From Aquibacillus kalidii (GTDB taxonomy: Bacteria; Bacillota; Bacilli; Bacillales; Amphibacillaceae): a stretch of DNA of 64,000 bases. Under the pieces are notes generated by a model. It had not been told where the DNA came from. It made no database searches and saw only the letters and a program-made list of their open reading frames with translations. The stretch spans positions 1-64,000 of the forward strand of contig NZ_JACLZI010000006.1 of assembly GCF_014280935.1 (NCBI RefSeq), written 5' to 3'. How positions within the stretch are numbered: the first letter of the stretch is position 1; the number at the start of each line of letters is the position of its first letter. Position numbers and translations under genes: made by a program. Positions 30,272-39,853 of the stretch are shown here, in pieces.

Positions 30272-31370
30272 AGATATTTTGTTCTTGTTCTTGCTTTTCT
30301 AAATATTCTTTTGCAATTTTGTCCACTTCTTTTTTGAGTTCATCTACCATTATTTCTTCAGGAACTTTACGTATTATTTCCCCATGGCGAAATAATAACC
30401 CTTCTCCTCTTGCGCCAGCAATGCCAATATCCGCTTCCCTAGCCTCTCCTGGGCCGTTCACTGCGCATCCAAGAACTGCTACCTTAATTGGAGCTTTTAT
30501 AGTTGAAATGTATTCTTCCACTTCGTTCGCAATTTTAATTAGGTCAATTTCAATTCTACCACATGTTGGGCATGAAATTAGAGTGGCAGCATTAGACGCT
30601 AATCCAAAGGTTTTTAGTAGTTCTCTTGCCACTTTTATCTCTTCAACTGGATCAGCGCTCAAGGAAATACGCATTGTACTTCCTATTCCTTTACTTAGGA
30701 TAGCGCCCATCCCAGCAGCACTCTTAATACTTCCAGCAAATAAAGTACCAGACTCAGTAATTCCTAAGTGTAACGGATAGTCTATAACTTCAGCAGCTTT
30801 TTCATATGCTTCAATTGCAAGACGTACGTCAGATGCTTTCAAAGAAACGATAATATCATGAAAATCTAAATCCTCTAAAATTTTAATATGGTGTAGAGCA
30901 CTCTCAACCATTCCATCTGCAGTAGGATAGCCGTATTTTTCAAGAATGTGCCTTTCTAAAGAACCTGCATTAACACCAATTCGAATCGGGATTCCTTTAG
31001 CTTTAGCTGCATTTACAACAGCTTCAACTTTGTCGCGTTTTCCGATATTACCGGGGTTAATTCTAATTTTATCAGCTCCACCTTCAATTGCCTTTAGAGC
31101 TAATTTATAATTAAAATGAATATCAACAACTAATGGAATATTAATTCTTTTTTTAATTTCAGGAATTGCATTAGCAGCACGCTCATCTGGGCATGCTACA
31201 CGAACGATTTGACAACCAGCTTCTTCTAATCTAAGTATTTCTTTTACAGTTGCCTCGACATCGTGCGTTTTAGTCGTGGTCATGGATTGGATTACAACCT
31301 CGTCTTTTCCGCCAACCATCACATTTCCTACTTTTACTGGACGAGTATTTTTTCTATGCGTTAAAGCCAT
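30270..31370 (-). CDS. ispG: 4-hydroxy-3-methylbut-2-enyl diphosphate synthase
   Basis: IspG (GcpE), 366 residues: converts methylerythritol cyclodiphosphate to HMBPP, the substrate of IspH. A TIM-barrel N-terminal part ([34 protein letters not shown]) and a C-terminal iron-sulfur domain with SCPTCGR and [10 protein letters not shown] are present. B. subtilis yqfY. Confidence 0.97.
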   Translation of the reverse strand: MALTHRKNTRPVKVGNVMVGGKDEVVIQSMTTTKTHDVEATVKEILRLEEAGCQIVRVACPDERAANAIPEIKKRINIPLVVDIHFNYKLALKAIEGGADKIRINPGNIGKRDKVEAVVNAAKAKGIPIRIGVNAGSLERHILEKYGYPTADGMVESALHHIKILEDLDFHDIIVSLKASDVRLAIEAYEKAAEVIDYPLHLGITESGTLFAGSIKSAAGMGAILSKGIGSTMRISLSADPVEEIKVARELLKTFGLASNAATLISCPTCGRIEIDLIKIANEVEEYISTIKAPIKVAVLGCAVNGPGEAREADIGIAGARGEGLLFRHGEIIRKVPEEIMVDELKKEVDKIAKEYLEKQEQEQNI

Positions 31371-31531
31371 AGGTAAATCGCTCCTTTATATCAATAACTA
31401 GTTATAGTTCTCTACATTTAGGAAGTCACTGTACTACAAAAACAACCCAAAGCAATAATCTTATTATGTGCCACTGTTCATTATAATCGTAACAAGCTAA
31501 AATGAGAAGTAACAATACTTAATTTTTACTG

Positions 31532-31930
31532 TTAATTCTTATAGGCAGGAAAATAATATTCCTTGTTCGGTTCTATTAGATGCGGATCTATACCCGGATT
31601 TAGTGTTTCGAAATCTAAAATAATTTGCTTCATTAACAACGAGTTTTCATCAGGATTTATGGTTTCGACGATTGATAAAACTGTTTCTCCGGCTGCAACT
31701 TTTTTGCTGACAACTTTATATCTATTTGTTTCTTTTTGTTGTTCTTTTTCTGTATTCTCATCTGCTTTTTTGTTTTTTTTCTCAACAGGCTGCTCTTCAT
31801 TATCCTTTTCCGAAGCACCCTGTACGGTTTCAGTCTCTCTGACAATAGTCCCTACTGTTAGGTCTTTAAAAATACTAACTAATAGGAGAACAACAAATAA
31901 AGTAAGCCCTATTTTTTTCAGTATAATCAC
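31532..31930 (-). CDS. yqfZ: Membrane-anchored LysM-like protein YqfZ
   Basis: 132 residues from GTG 31930. A signal anchor (about 5-22), a Lys/Glu-rich linker (about 38-72) and a short C-terminal module VSKKVAAGETVLSIVE ... NKEYYFPAY that reads like a degenerate LysM. It is upstream of ispG on the same strand, as yqfZ is in B. subtilis. Probably cell-wall associated; function unknown. Confidence 0.75.
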   Translation of the reverse strand: MIILKKIGLTLFVVLLLVSIFKDLTVGTIVRETETVQGASEKDNEEQPVEKKNKKADENTEKEQQKETNRYKVVSKKVAAGETVLSIVETINPDENSLLMKQIILDFETLNPGIDPHLIEPNKEYYFPAYKN

Positions 31931-32047
31931 TATTCATAAACCCCCTATCTATATATTAATTCTACATTTTTTTGAAAATCCTTTTTTTGAAACCTCTCTA
32001 ACAGAAAAGACGTATAATAAAGAGGACTTATTTTAGGAGTGATGGAA

Positions 32048-32689
32048 ATGTTTAGCTTATCTGCGGATTGGTTAAGTTTTGTCATGGTAGGACTTGGAAC
32101 GTTATTTCTTATTGGTGAATTATTGGTCAACACGAAAGGAATCTTTGGTGTTCTAGGACTTGGTTTTATAACTATATATTTTTTATCTTACCTGGATCCG
32201 AGTATGTTTTTCGTTATGATACTTATTTATTTTATAGGTCTCATACTGATCGTTATTGATGGAAAACTTTTAAATGACGGGACCTTGGCAACAATTGGAG
32301 CTGTCTGTATGGTTGTTTCCGTTAGTTTTAGTTCCCCGAATTGGACTGCGGGGCTCTATGCGGTAATTGGCATTATTATTGGAGGGAGTTGTTCTCTCTT
32401 TTTCCTTAAGGTATTTAAAAGAAGGAACATGTGGACGAGACTAACACTAATGGATCAGTTGTCAGGAGAAAAAGGATATAATACGATGAATGCAACTTAT
32501 AAAGAGCTCATTGGTAAACAAGGAATAACTCTTACAGATATGCGGCCTATTGGAACTGTTAACATTGAGGATGCTAACTATAGTGCCATTACAAATGGGC
32601 AGTGGATAGCTCAAAGCACTAATATAAAAGTGGATTATGTAGATGGAACTAAAATTCTTGTATCAAAAGTTGAATCTGATAAACAATAA
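32048..32689 (+). CDS. NfeD family membrane protein, short type
   Basis: 213 residues from ATG 32048, 8 nt after TAGGAG; ATG 32042 is too close to the site. Four hydrophobic segments (about 10-125) are followed by an OB-fold (about 145-210: GKQGITLTDMRPIGTVNIED). It lacks the ClpP-like domain of yqeZ. Such short NfeD proteins usually sit with a flotillin; none is adjacent here. Place matches yqgA-C of B. subtilis only roughly. Confidence 0.8.
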   Translation: MFSLSADWLSFVMVGLGTLFLIGELLVNTKGIFGVLGLGFITIYFLSYLDPSMFFVMILIYFIGLILIVIDGKLLNDGTLATIGAVCMVVSVSFSSPNWTAGLYAVIGIIIGGSCSLFFLKVFKRRNMWTRLTLMDQLSGEKGYNTMNATYKELIGKQGITLTDMRPIGTVNIEDANYSAITNGQWIAQSTNIKVDYVDGTKILVSKVESDKQ

Positions 32690-32699
32690 CAATGAAAAC

Positions 32700-32731
32700 A
32701 AAAGTATTGCTTAAAAAGCAATACTTTTTTT
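32700..32731 (+). terminator. Terminator of short NfeD gene
   Basis: Stem AAAGTATTGCT / AGCAATACTTT with a 4-nt loop, then T6. Confidence 0.85.
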
Positions 32732-32782
32732 AATGAATCGAAGTCGAAGTGTAGCGAAAAATGATGAAAAAAATAAAAAGTT

Positions 32783-32810
32783 TGTAAATTTAATGTAAAG
32801 AAAATGCGAA
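32783..32810 (-). promoter_or_regulatory. Possible PhoP box (reverse orientation)
   Basis: TGTAAA at 32783 and 32794 and TGCGAA at 32805 repeat every 11 bp. On the minus strand this reads TTTACA-N5-TTTACA, the half-site pattern of PhoP. It lies just upstream of a promoter for a phosphate transporter gene. Confidence 0.45.
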
Positions 32811-32815
32811 AATTC

Positions 32816-32844
32816 TTTACAAATGGGTCCAAAATCTTAATAAT
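32816..32844 (+). promoter_or_regulatory. Promoter of the Na/Pi transporter gene
   Basis: TTTACA (32816-32821), 17 bp, AATAAT (32839-32844), about 55 bp before the GTG start. Confidence 0.5.
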
Positions 32845-32899
32845 GGAAAAGGTGTTATTAATATATATAAAAAACAAAATGTAATGAGGGGTTGAAAAC

Positions 32900-34534
32900 G
32901 TGGCTGATGTTGATGTTCAACAGATGATATTTGAATTCATCGGTGGTCTAGGTATTTTCCTTTTCGGTTTAAAATATATGGGAGATGGCCTACAAAAAAC
33001 TGCTGGGGATCAACTAAGAGATCTTCTGGATCGTTTTACAAGAAATCCTTTTATGGGTGTTATATCGGGGGCGGTAGTTACAGCGTTAGTGCAAAGTAGC
33101 TCTACCACTACGGTACTGACAGTCGGTCTTGTAAATGCTGGATTCATGTCATTTAGACAAGCTATTGGTGTTATTATGGGTGCGAATATTGGTACCACTA
33201 TGACTGCATTTATAATTGGTATTGATATTAAAGAATATGGATTGCCAATTATAGCGCTCGGTTCGTTCCTTCTGTTCTTCTTTAAAAATAAACGTGTTGC
33301 TAGTATAGGACAAACAATATTTGGTCTTGGGGCACTATTTGTCGGTTTAGAGACGATGAGTGGTGGGATGAAACCTCTTAGAAGTTTAGAGGCTTTCTCA
33401 GACCTTACACTAAGTATGAGTGAAAATCCTTTACTAGGTGTAGTTATTGGTACGTTGTTTACCGTAATTGTTCAAAGTTCTAGTGCAACTATCGGAATAC
33501 TTCAAGAATTATTTGGACAAGGTTTAATGAAATTAGATGCAGCTTTACCAGTATTATTTGGAGATAATATCGGAACAACTATAACTGCTGTTTTAGCGGC
33601 TATTGGTACTAGTATAAGTGCAAGACGTGCAGCTTTTGTCCATGTTATTTTTAATGTGATCGGTGCTATCGTTTTCCTATTATTACTATATCCATTCACC
33701 TTATATGTCGAATATTTACAGCAAACTTTGAATTTAGATAATGAAATGACAATAGCTTTTGCACATGGTAGCTTTAATGTAGCTAATACAATTATCCAGT
33801 TTCCTTTTATTGGAGCTTTAGCGTATATTGTGACGAAGTTGATTCCTGGTCAAGATGTGGTGGTTGAATATAAACCAAAACATTTAGACCCTATATTTAT
33901 TGAACAGTCCCCATCAGTAGCGTTAGACCAAGCGAAAGCTGAAGTAATACGCATGGGTGAATACGCATATCAAGGTCTGGAATCAACCAGTCAATACTTA
34001 AATAACATGAACCAGAAACATGCTGACCACGCACTGCAAATAGAAGGTGCTCTGAATAATTTAGATAGAGAAATTACAGAGTATCTAGTGCAGCTTTCGG
34101 GTACATCTTTTACAGAAGCAGAAAGTACAAAACATTCTACATTAATGGATTCTGTTCGTGACATAGAGCGAATTGGTGACCATTTTGAAAATATTATAGA
34201 GCTAGTTAATTATAGAATATCAAACAAAGTCGAAATTACAGAACAGGCAATGATTGATTTAAACGAAATGTTTGACTTAACCATTGTAACAGTGAAACAA
34301 GCAATTTCTTCATTAGACAATATGGACCGCGAGGCCGCGTTAGCTGTTGTTCAAAAAGAGGATCAAATTGATAAAATGGAAAGAAAATATCGTAAAAAGC
34401 ATATCATTCGATTGAATGAAGGTGCTTGTTCTGGAACAGCAGGTATTGTTTATGTCGATATCATCAGTAACTTAGAGCGAATTGGTGATCACGCAGTAAA
34501 TATTGCTGAGGAAGTTTTGGGCGAGAAAAAGTAA
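32900..34534 (+). CDS. Na/Pi cotransporter with C-terminal PhoU domain
   Basis: 544 residues. The transporter part (about 1-310) has paired repeats ALVQSSSTTTV / GANIGTT and VIVQSSSATIG / GDNIGTT. The C-terminal part (about 340-544) is PhoU-like with two helix bundles (RDIERIGDHFENI and NLERIGDHAVNIAEE). Likely imports phosphate with sodium; the PhoU tail may sense or limit uptake. The GTG start lies behind GAGGGG. A candidate PhoP box upstream suggests phosphate control. Confidence 0.92.
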   Translation: MADVDVQQMIFEFIGGLGIFLFGLKYMGDGLQKTAGDQLRDLLDRFTRNPFMGVISGAVVTALVQSSSTTTVLTVGLVNAGFMSFRQAIGVIMGANIGTTMTAFIIGIDIKEYGLPIIALGSFLLFFFKNKRVASIGQTIFGLGALFVGLETMSGGMKPLRSLEAFSDLTLSMSENPLLGVVIGTLFTVIVQSSSATIGILQELFGQGLMKLDAALPVLFGDNIGTTITAVLAAIGTSISARRAAFVHVIFNVIGAIVFLLLLYPFTLYVEYLQQTLNLDNEMTIAFAHGSFNVANTIIQFPFIGALAYIVTKLIPGQDVVVEYKPKHLDPIFIEQSPSVALDQAKAEVIRMGEYAYQGLESTSQYLNNMNQKHADHALQIEGALNNLDREITEYLVQLSGTSFTEAESTKHSTLMDSVRDIERIGDHFENIIELVNYRISNKVEITEQAMIDLNEMFDLTIVTVKQAISSLDNMDREAALAVVQKEDQIDKMERKYRKKHIIRLNEGACSGTAGIVYVDIISNLERIGDHAVNIAEEVLGEKK

Positions 34535-34540
34535 TAAACT

Positions 34541-34575
34541 AAGGAGCTTCGATTAAATAATCGAAGCTCCTTTAT
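34541..34575 (+). terminator. Terminator of the Na/Pi transporter gene
   Basis: 15-bp stem AAGGAGCTTCGATTA / TAATCGAAGCTCCTT with a 2-nt loop, then T-rich. Confidence 0.85.
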
Positions 34576-34614
34576 CTATTCTGGTGATTTGTTTATAAAA
34601 AAGCCTAAATAGGC

Positions 34615-34643
34615 TTGAATACCGAGTCCGTACGTGCTATATT
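34615..34643 (+). promoter_or_regulatory. tRNA cluster promoter P1
   Basis: TTGAAT (34615-34620), 17 bp, TATATT (34638-34643) with TGC directly before the -10. Confidence 0.6.
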
Positions 34644-34687
34644 ATTTTTGTTGTGTGTTTTTCACATTATTTATTTAAAAAAATGTG

Positions 34688-34716
34688 TTGACTTGTTAAT
34701 TCGAACATGCTATATT
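34688..34716 (+). promoter_or_regulatory. tRNA cluster promoter P2
   Basis: TTGACT (34688-34693), 17 bp, TATATT (34711-34716), also preceded by TGC. It shares TGCTATATTATT with P1, 73 bp upstream. Confidence 0.75.
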
Positions 34717-34759
34717 ATTATTTGTCGCTAAAGTTATTAAATGAGAAAATGATTATTAT

Positions 34760-34834
34760 TCCACAGTAGCTCAGTGGTAGAGCAATCGGCTGTTAACCGA
34801 TCGGTCGTAGGTTCGAGTCCTACCTGTGGAGCCA
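34760..34834 (+). tRNA. tRNA-Asn (GTT)
   Basis: 75 nt with encoded CCA. Acceptor TCCACAG/CTGTGGA, D arm AGCTCAGTGGTAGAGC, anticodon loop CTGTTAACC with GTT, T arm GGTTCGAGTCC. First of a six-gene array. Confidence 0.95.
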
Positions 34835-34835
34835 T

Positions 34836-34912
34836 GGCGGTGTAGCTCAGCTGGCGAGAGCGTACGGTTCATACCCGTGAGGTCGGGGGTTCGATCCCCT
34901 CCGCCGCTACCA
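34836..34912 (+). tRNA. tRNA-Met (CAT), elongator
   Basis: 77 nt with CCA. Acceptor GGCGGTG / CGCCGCT (G1-U72 pair), anticodon CAT in GGTTCATACC. Close to B. subtilis elongator tRNA-Met as I remember it; it lacks the mismatched first pair and GGG/CCC stem typical of the initiator. Confidence 0.88.
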
Positions 34913-34931
34913 TATAATTCAATCATAAAAT

Positions 34932-35008
34932 GGCGGTCGTGGTGAAGTGGTTAACACATCGGATTGTGGTTCCGACATGCGTGGGTTCGATCCCCATCGT
35001 CCGCCCCA
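34932..35008 (+). tRNA. tRNA-His (GTG)
   Basis: 77 nt with CCA. Anticodon GTG in ATTGTGGTT; acceptor GGCGGTC pairs with the 3' strand before CCCA, giving the extra 5' G typical of tRNA-His. Confidence 0.93.
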
Positions 35009-35019
35009 TTTAAAATTTA

Positions 35020-35096
35020 GGACCCTTAGCTCAGTTGGTTAGAGCTATCGGCTCATAACCGATCGGTCGCAGGTTCGAGTCCTGCAGGGTCCACCA
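35020..35096 (+). tRNA. tRNA-Ile2 (CAT, lysidine type)
   Basis: 77 nt with CCA. Acceptor GGACCCT / AGGGTCC and anticodon CAT in GGCTCATAACC. The body matches the minor isoleucine tRNA whose C34 is changed to lysidine by TilS, rather than methionine tRNA. The call rests on recalled similarity to B. subtilis. Confidence 0.8.
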
Positions 35097-35110
35097 TATC
35101 TTATTTTTGC

Positions 35111-35203
35111 GGAGGAATACCCAAGTCCGGCTGAAGGGATCGGTCTTGAAAACCGACAGGGGCTTCACGGCTCGCGGGGGTTCGAATCCCTCTTCCTCCG
35201 CCA
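35111..35203 (+). tRNA. tRNA-Ser (TGA)
   Basis: 93 nt with CCA and the long variable arm of serine tRNAs (GGGGCTTCACGGCTCGC). Anticodon TGA in GTCTTGAAAACC. Confidence 0.95.
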
Positions 35204-35249
35204 TTACATATTTAATGTAGTAATAAAAATGACTGTGAAAATTAAAAAT

Positions 35250-35325
<76 letters not shown>

Positions 35326-35587
35326 TTTCAAACAAGTATCTATTAGATCTTGTTTTTTTATTTTATTTATTAAATGATAGCTTATTAAGGGTTTGAATAC
35401 ATGTATTTTAATCTTATTGGCACCACAGATATTAAATGTCTTTGTTTTCTGTAGATGTTAATGAAAAAAGAATTTCTTAATGCGTAACAGTTGCAAGTAT
35501 GTTGGCTTTTTTGGTACTCTTTTCCTTAAAGGGAAACATAGTGGTTTGAAATGTTTCTTACATATAATTTCTAAGGAGGAATAAATA

Positions 35588-36199
35588 ATGGCAAAATTTG
35601 AATTACCAGAATTACCTTATGCATATGACGCGTTGGAGCCGCATATTGACAAAGAAACAATGAACATCCACCATACGAAACACCATAATACGTATGTTAC
35701 AAAATTGAACGGTGCATTAGAAGGGAAAGATGATTTAGCTAGTAAATCATTAGAAGATCTTCTTGCTAATTTAGACAGTGTACCAGAATCTATTCGTACT
35801 GCTGTTCGTAACAATGGTGGTGGCCATCTTAACCATAGTTTATTTTGGACGCTCCTATCTCCAAATGGTGGTGGGGAACCTACTGGAGATTTAGCTGATA
35901 AAATCTCTGCTAAATTCGGTAGCTTTGATAAATTTAAAGAGGAATTTGCAGCAGCTGGTGCAGGTCGTTTTGGATCTGGATGGGCTTGGTTAGTAGTTAA
36001 TAACGGTGAGCTTGAAGTAACAAGTACTCCAAATCAAGACAACCCTGTTATGGAAGGAAAGACACCTATCTTAGGCCTTGATGTATGGGAGCATGCATAC
36101 TATTTAAAATATCAAAACAAACGTCCAGATTATATTTCAGCATTTTGGAATGTAGTTAACTGGGATGAGGTTTCAAAGCTTTACGAAGCTGCAAAATAA
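35588..36199 (+). CDS. sodA: Superoxide dismutase, Mn/Fe type
   Basis: 203 residues; converts superoxide to oxygen and peroxide. Metal ligands lie in [23 protein letters not shown] and [28 protein letters not shown] with the DVWEHAYY context favours manganese. The ATG follows AAGGAGGAATAA. Monocistronic with a terminator at 36206. Confidence 0.97.
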   Translation: MAKFELPELPYAYDALEPHIDKETMNIHHTKHHNTYVTKLNGALEGKDDLASKSLEDLLANLDSVPESIRTAVRNNGGGHLNHSLFWTLLSPNGGGEPTGDLADKISAKFGSFDKFKEEFAAAGAGRFGSGWAWLVVNNGELEVTSTPNQDNPVMEGKTPILGLDVWEHAYYLKYQNKRPDYISAFWNVVNWDEVSKLYEAAK

Positions 36200-36205
36200 T
36201 GTTTT

Positions 36206-36238
36206 AAGGGATCCTACTTTTTGGTAGGATCCCTTTTT
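36206..36238 (+). terminator. Terminator of sodA
   Basis: 12-bp stem AAGGGATCCTAC / GTAGGATCCCTT with a T run. Confidence 0.9.
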
Positions 36239-36256
36239 ATGCTTTTCTAATTGAAT

Positions 36257-36311
36257 ATCTCCAGTCAATTTGAAAACACTAATGTGTAGAATGGAAAAGG
36301 AGACTGGAGAT
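36257..36311 (+). repeat. Inverted repeat spanning the RBS of the MFS gene
   Basis: ATCTCCAGTC (36257-36266) and GACTGGAGAT (36302-36311) are perfect complements with a 35-nt loop. The right arm lies directly before the ATG at 36313 and overlaps the end of AAGGAG (36298-36303), so folding could hide the ribosome site. Confidence 0.6.
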
Positions 36312-36312
36312 T

Positions 36313-37590
36313 ATGAAAAATAAACTAAAAGTACTGGGTGATATAGAAATAGATCGAGATTTGAAGCTACTTCTTACTATCGGTGGATTATATGCCTTAG
36401 CAACATTTTTATCAAATACATTTGTTAATATTTATCTGTGGAAACAGTCAGGAGAATATGTAGACATTGCTTTATATAATATCTCTGTGTATATCATGCA
36501 GCCTCTTACGTTTATATTGGCCGGGAGATGGGCTAAAAAAGTCGACCGAGTAATTGTATTACGATTAGGGGTTGCTTTTTTATCCCTATTTTACATGACT
36601 GTCTTAATAGTGGGAGAAAGTGCTAGTAAGTACAATATGCTATTAGGTGCTTTATTAGGTATAGGTTATGGATTTTACTGGCTTGCCTTCAATGTGTTGA
36701 CATTTGAAGTGACAGAGCCAGAGACAAGGGATTTTTTTAATGGGTTTATGGGATTGATGCAATCCTTTGGAGGAATGATAGGTCCAGTATTAGCCGGGTA
36801 TATTATTTCCAGGCTAGCTAATTTCACAGGATACACGATTATTTTCACTATTTCCTTTATTCTTTTTGCGCTCGCTGTTGCAAGTACGTTCTTTCTTAAC
36901 AGAAGGTCTGCTGAGGGAAATTTTACGTTTAGAAGAATACTTCAAGAAAGAAAGCATAATGAAGACTGGAAAAGGATACTTTATGCGCATACCTTTCAGG
37001 GCTTACGAGAAGGGATTTTTGTCTTCGTCATCTCTATTTGGGTTTTTATTACGACCCAAAGTGAATTAGCACTTGGAACCTTTAATCTTATTTTTTCAGG
37101 GTTTTCATTTGTGTTCTATCTACTAGCTACTAAGATGATAAAGCCACATATGCGAAAAGGAGCAATCTTTGTCGGGGGTCTCTCTTTATATTTAGCTGTT
37201 TTTCTAATCTTGACGAACATGAGTTATACAACACTCCTCATTTATGGTGCAATTATTGGATTATCATATCCAATATTTACCGTCCCATATGCTTCCATGA
37301 CATTTGATGTGATTGGTAAGGGTTGGAAAGCAGCCGAAATGAGAATTGAATATATTGTAGTAAGAGAAATATTTGTCAATTTAGGACGGGTATCCTCTAT
37401 TGCCATTTTTTTACTTGCGATTACCTTTTTCTCCCCCGAAGCATCTATACCATATTTGCTGATGACACTAGGAGCAGGACATTTTATTATTTACTTTTTT
37501 GTTAAAGGAATAAAGCTCCATGGGACGCCAAGGGAAAAAGAAAATAAAGTACCTCTTGGAAATGAAATAGCGGATCATGAAAACCGTTAA
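36313..37590 (+). CDS. yqgE: MFS transporter, YqgE-like
   Basis: 425 residues with 11-12 membrane helices of the major facilitator type and a conserved FNVLTFEVTEPETRDFFNGF loop after the fourth helix. The place between sodA and pbpA matches yqgE. Substrate unknown. A perfect inverted repeat covers the ribosome site region. Confidence 0.85.
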   Translation: MKNKLKVLGDIEIDRDLKLLLTIGGLYALATFLSNTFVNIYLWKQSGEYVDIALYNISVYIMQPLTFILAGRWAKKVDRVIVLRLGVAFLSLFYMTVLIVGESASKYNMLLGALLGIGYGFYWLAFNVLTFEVTEPETRDFFNGFMGLMQSFGGMIGPVLAGYIISRLANFTGYTIIFTISFILFALAVASTFFLNRRSAEGNFTFRRILQERKHNEDWKRILYAHTFQGLREGIFVFVISIWVFITTQSELALGTFNLIFSGFSFVFYLLATKMIKPHMRKGAIFVGGLSLYLAVFLILTNMSYTTLLIYGAIIGLSYPIFTVPYASMTFDVIGKGWKAAEMRIEYIVVREIFVNLGRVSSIAIFLLAITFFSPEASIPYLLMTLGAGHFIIYFFVKGIKLHGTPREKENKVPLGNEIADHENR

Positions 37591-37666
37591 AAGTGGCTAG
37601 TAGTAACTACTGCAAAATGATATAATTAGTATACATGTGAATTTTTTATATCAAAGGGTGGGGTAA

Positions 37667-39808
37667 ATGGGAGATAAAAAAAAGAAAAAAAAGTCACAAC
37701 TTCCCTTTCGTTTAAATATATTGTTTATTTTTGTGTTTGGGCTCTTTTCCTTATTAATATTACAGTTAGGTGTTGTTCAAATATTGAATGGAGAAGAAGC
37801 ACAAAATGAAATTAACAAAACAGAGAATACGCCTTCTACAAAGCCAGTACCTAGAGGGAAAATGTATGATCGGTTTGGACGGATAGTTCTTGATAATGAA
37901 CCAGTTAAAGCAATAACTTATACACCGCCAAAGAACGGAGAGTCTGCAGCGAAACGCTTAGAGCTTGCAGAAAATTTAGCGCAATACGTTACTATGTTTA
38001 AAGATAGAGAAGAATTATTGGATAACATTAAGGAAAGAGACAAGAAAGAATATTGGTACTTACAGAATGCCAAAGTGGTTCAGGAACGATTAACTAAGAA
38101 GGAAAAAGAATTGGATAACTCTGAACAATATAAGGTGATGCTTGATAAAATAACGGATAAAGATTTACAAGAAATAGAATGGACAGATGAGCTACTCAAT
38201 GTTATCGCGATAAAAAAAGAATTTGATCAAGCATTTGAGTTATCCCCTCATGTTGTGTTGAATGAAGGCATTACAGAAGAGGAATTTGCGCAAGTTGCAG
38301 AGCATTTACCTGAACTACAAGGAATAAATGCAGCGATAGATTGGAAGAGGAAACCATTATATGGTGGAACTTTTAACAGTTTTATCGGAGGAATTACTAC
38401 CTCTGATAAGGGGATCCCACTTGAGAATCGAGATTATTATTTAACACATGGGTACAGTCTTAATGATCGAGTCGGTACAAGCGGTTTAGAACAACAATAT
38501 GAAAGTGTCTTAAGAGGAAGAAAAGAAAAGGTTCAATATACTACTGATAATTCAGGCAATGTTGTTGGATCAGAAATTGTTGTACAGGGTAAAAGTGGTA
38601 ATGATCTTGTTTTAACTTTAGATATGGAACTACAACAAGCTGTAGATAAGATTGTGCAAGAAGAGCTTAAGACTGCTATGGGGAAAGTGAATAATAATGG
38701 GTATTTAGAAGATGCACTTGTTGCAATGATGAATCCACAAACTGGAGAAATTCTTGCTATGTCTGGTGTAAGATATGATCGTGAGGATAATGAATATAAG
38801 GATCAATCTTATCGTGTCATTTATGATGCACATCAACCTGGTTCCGCCGTAAAAGGTGCCACGCTATTAGCAGGTTTCGACTCGGGTGTTGTTCATATAG
38901 GAGAAACGATTAGAGATACAGCGATTAAAATAGCTGGGACACCAAAAAAAGAATCATGGACTAACCTTGGCAATCCTTCCGACCTTAAAGCTATTGAAAG
39001 GTCGTCTAACGTTTATATGTTCAATATAGCTCTACGAATGAGTGGTGCTAGTTATCAATACAATCAACCACTACGAGGATTTGATTGGGATTCCTTTCAA
39101 AGAATGCGAAATTATTTTAATCAATTTGGACTTGGGGTTGAAACGGGTGTAGATTTACCTTATGAAGCAACAGGTGTTGTTGGGCAAGATACGGTTGCCG
39201 GTAAAATACTTGACCTAGCGATTGGGCAGTATGATACTTATACTACTTTACAACTAGTACAGTATGTATCAACTATAGCTAACGATGGTTACCGGATCCG
39301 TCCTCATTTGGTTAATGAAATCAGACAGGCCGAGCCACAAAAAGGCCAACTTGGACCAGTTGTTAAAAGTTTTAATACAGAAGTTCTGAATAAAATTGGA
39401 ATTGACGATAAATATATCGAACGTGTTAAACAAGGGTTTATTAATGTTTTCCATGGTTCGCAGGGTACTGCTGCTGGAAGATGGTCAGGTGAATATCGGA
39501 AATATAAAGTAGCTGGGAAAACAGGAACTGCAGAAAATCCTCAATATGAAGATGGGAAAATGAAGGCATATACGGAAAACCTCTCGTTGGTTGGTTATGC
39601 TCCATATGATAATCCAGAAGTTGCCTTTGCCATCGTTGTACCGAAAAATGGTGGTGGAAATACACAATATGCAGTTCACCATGAAATAGGGAAGAAAATT
39701 ATTGCTAAGTATTTTGAGTTAAAAGATGAAAGAGCTAAGAATGGTGTGGACACTGACTTGCTCTCTGATTCCAAACAAGAGGAAGACGGGCAAACTAAAG
39801 AAGAATAA
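37667..39808 (+). CDS. pbpA: Penicillin-binding transpeptidase PBP2A type
   Basis: Class B PBP of 713 residues. A Lys-rich start and one membrane anchor (about 18-38), dimerisation domain (PVPRGKMYDRFGR), and a transpeptidase domain with SxxK in PGSAVKG, SxN in ERSSNVY and KTGT in AGKTGTAENP. Cross-links peptidoglycan for rod-shape elongation; in B. subtilis redundant with PbpH. The ATG follows AAAGGGTGGGG. Confidence 0.95.
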   Translation: MGDKKKKKKSQLPFRLNILFIFVFGLFSLLILQLGVVQILNGEEAQNEINKTENTPSTKPVPRGKMYDRFGRIVLDNEPVKAITYTPPKNGESAAKRLELAENLAQYVTMFKDREELLDNIKERDKKEYWYLQNAKVVQERLTKKEKELDNSEQYKVMLDKITDKDLQEIEWTDELLNVIAIKKEFDQAFELSPHVVLNEGITEEEFAQVAEHLPELQGINAAIDWKRKPLYGGTFNSFIGGITTSDKGIPLENRDYYLTHGYSLNDRVGTSGLEQQYESVLRGRKEKVQYTTDNSGNVVGSEIVVQGKSGNDLVLTLDMELQQAVDKIVQEELKTAMGKVNNNGYLEDALVAMMNPQTGEILAMSGVRYDREDNEYKDQSYRVIYDAHQPGSAVKGATLLAGFDSGVVHIGETIRDTAIKIAGTPKKESWTNLGNPSDLKAIERSSNVYMFNIALRMSGASYQYNQPLRGFDWDSFQRMRNYFNQFGLGVETGVDLPYEATGVVGQDTVAGKILDLAIGQYDTYTTLQLVQYVSTIANDGYRIRPHLVNEIRQAEPQKGQLGPVVKSFNTEVLNKIGIDDKYIERVKQGFINVFHGSQGTAAGRWSGEYRKYKVAGKTGTAENPQYEDGKMKAYTENLSLVGYAPYDNPEVAFAIVVPKNGGGNTQYAVHHEIGKKIIAKYFELKDERAKNGVDTDLLSDSKQEEDGQTKEE

Positions 39809-39813
39809 CAAAT

Positions 39814-39853
39814 TAAAGAAGAGTTTTAGGTGAAATCCTAAAACTCTTCTTTT
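39814..39853 (+). terminator. Terminator of pbpA
   Basis: Stem AAAGAAGAGTTTTAGG / CCTAAAACTCTTCTTT, loop TGAAAT, T run. Confidence 0.9.

Noticed and set aside
35521-35536. TTTCC/GGGAAA inverted repeat before sodA as a regulator site
   Set aside because: Arms are too short and no known oxidative-stress box matches.
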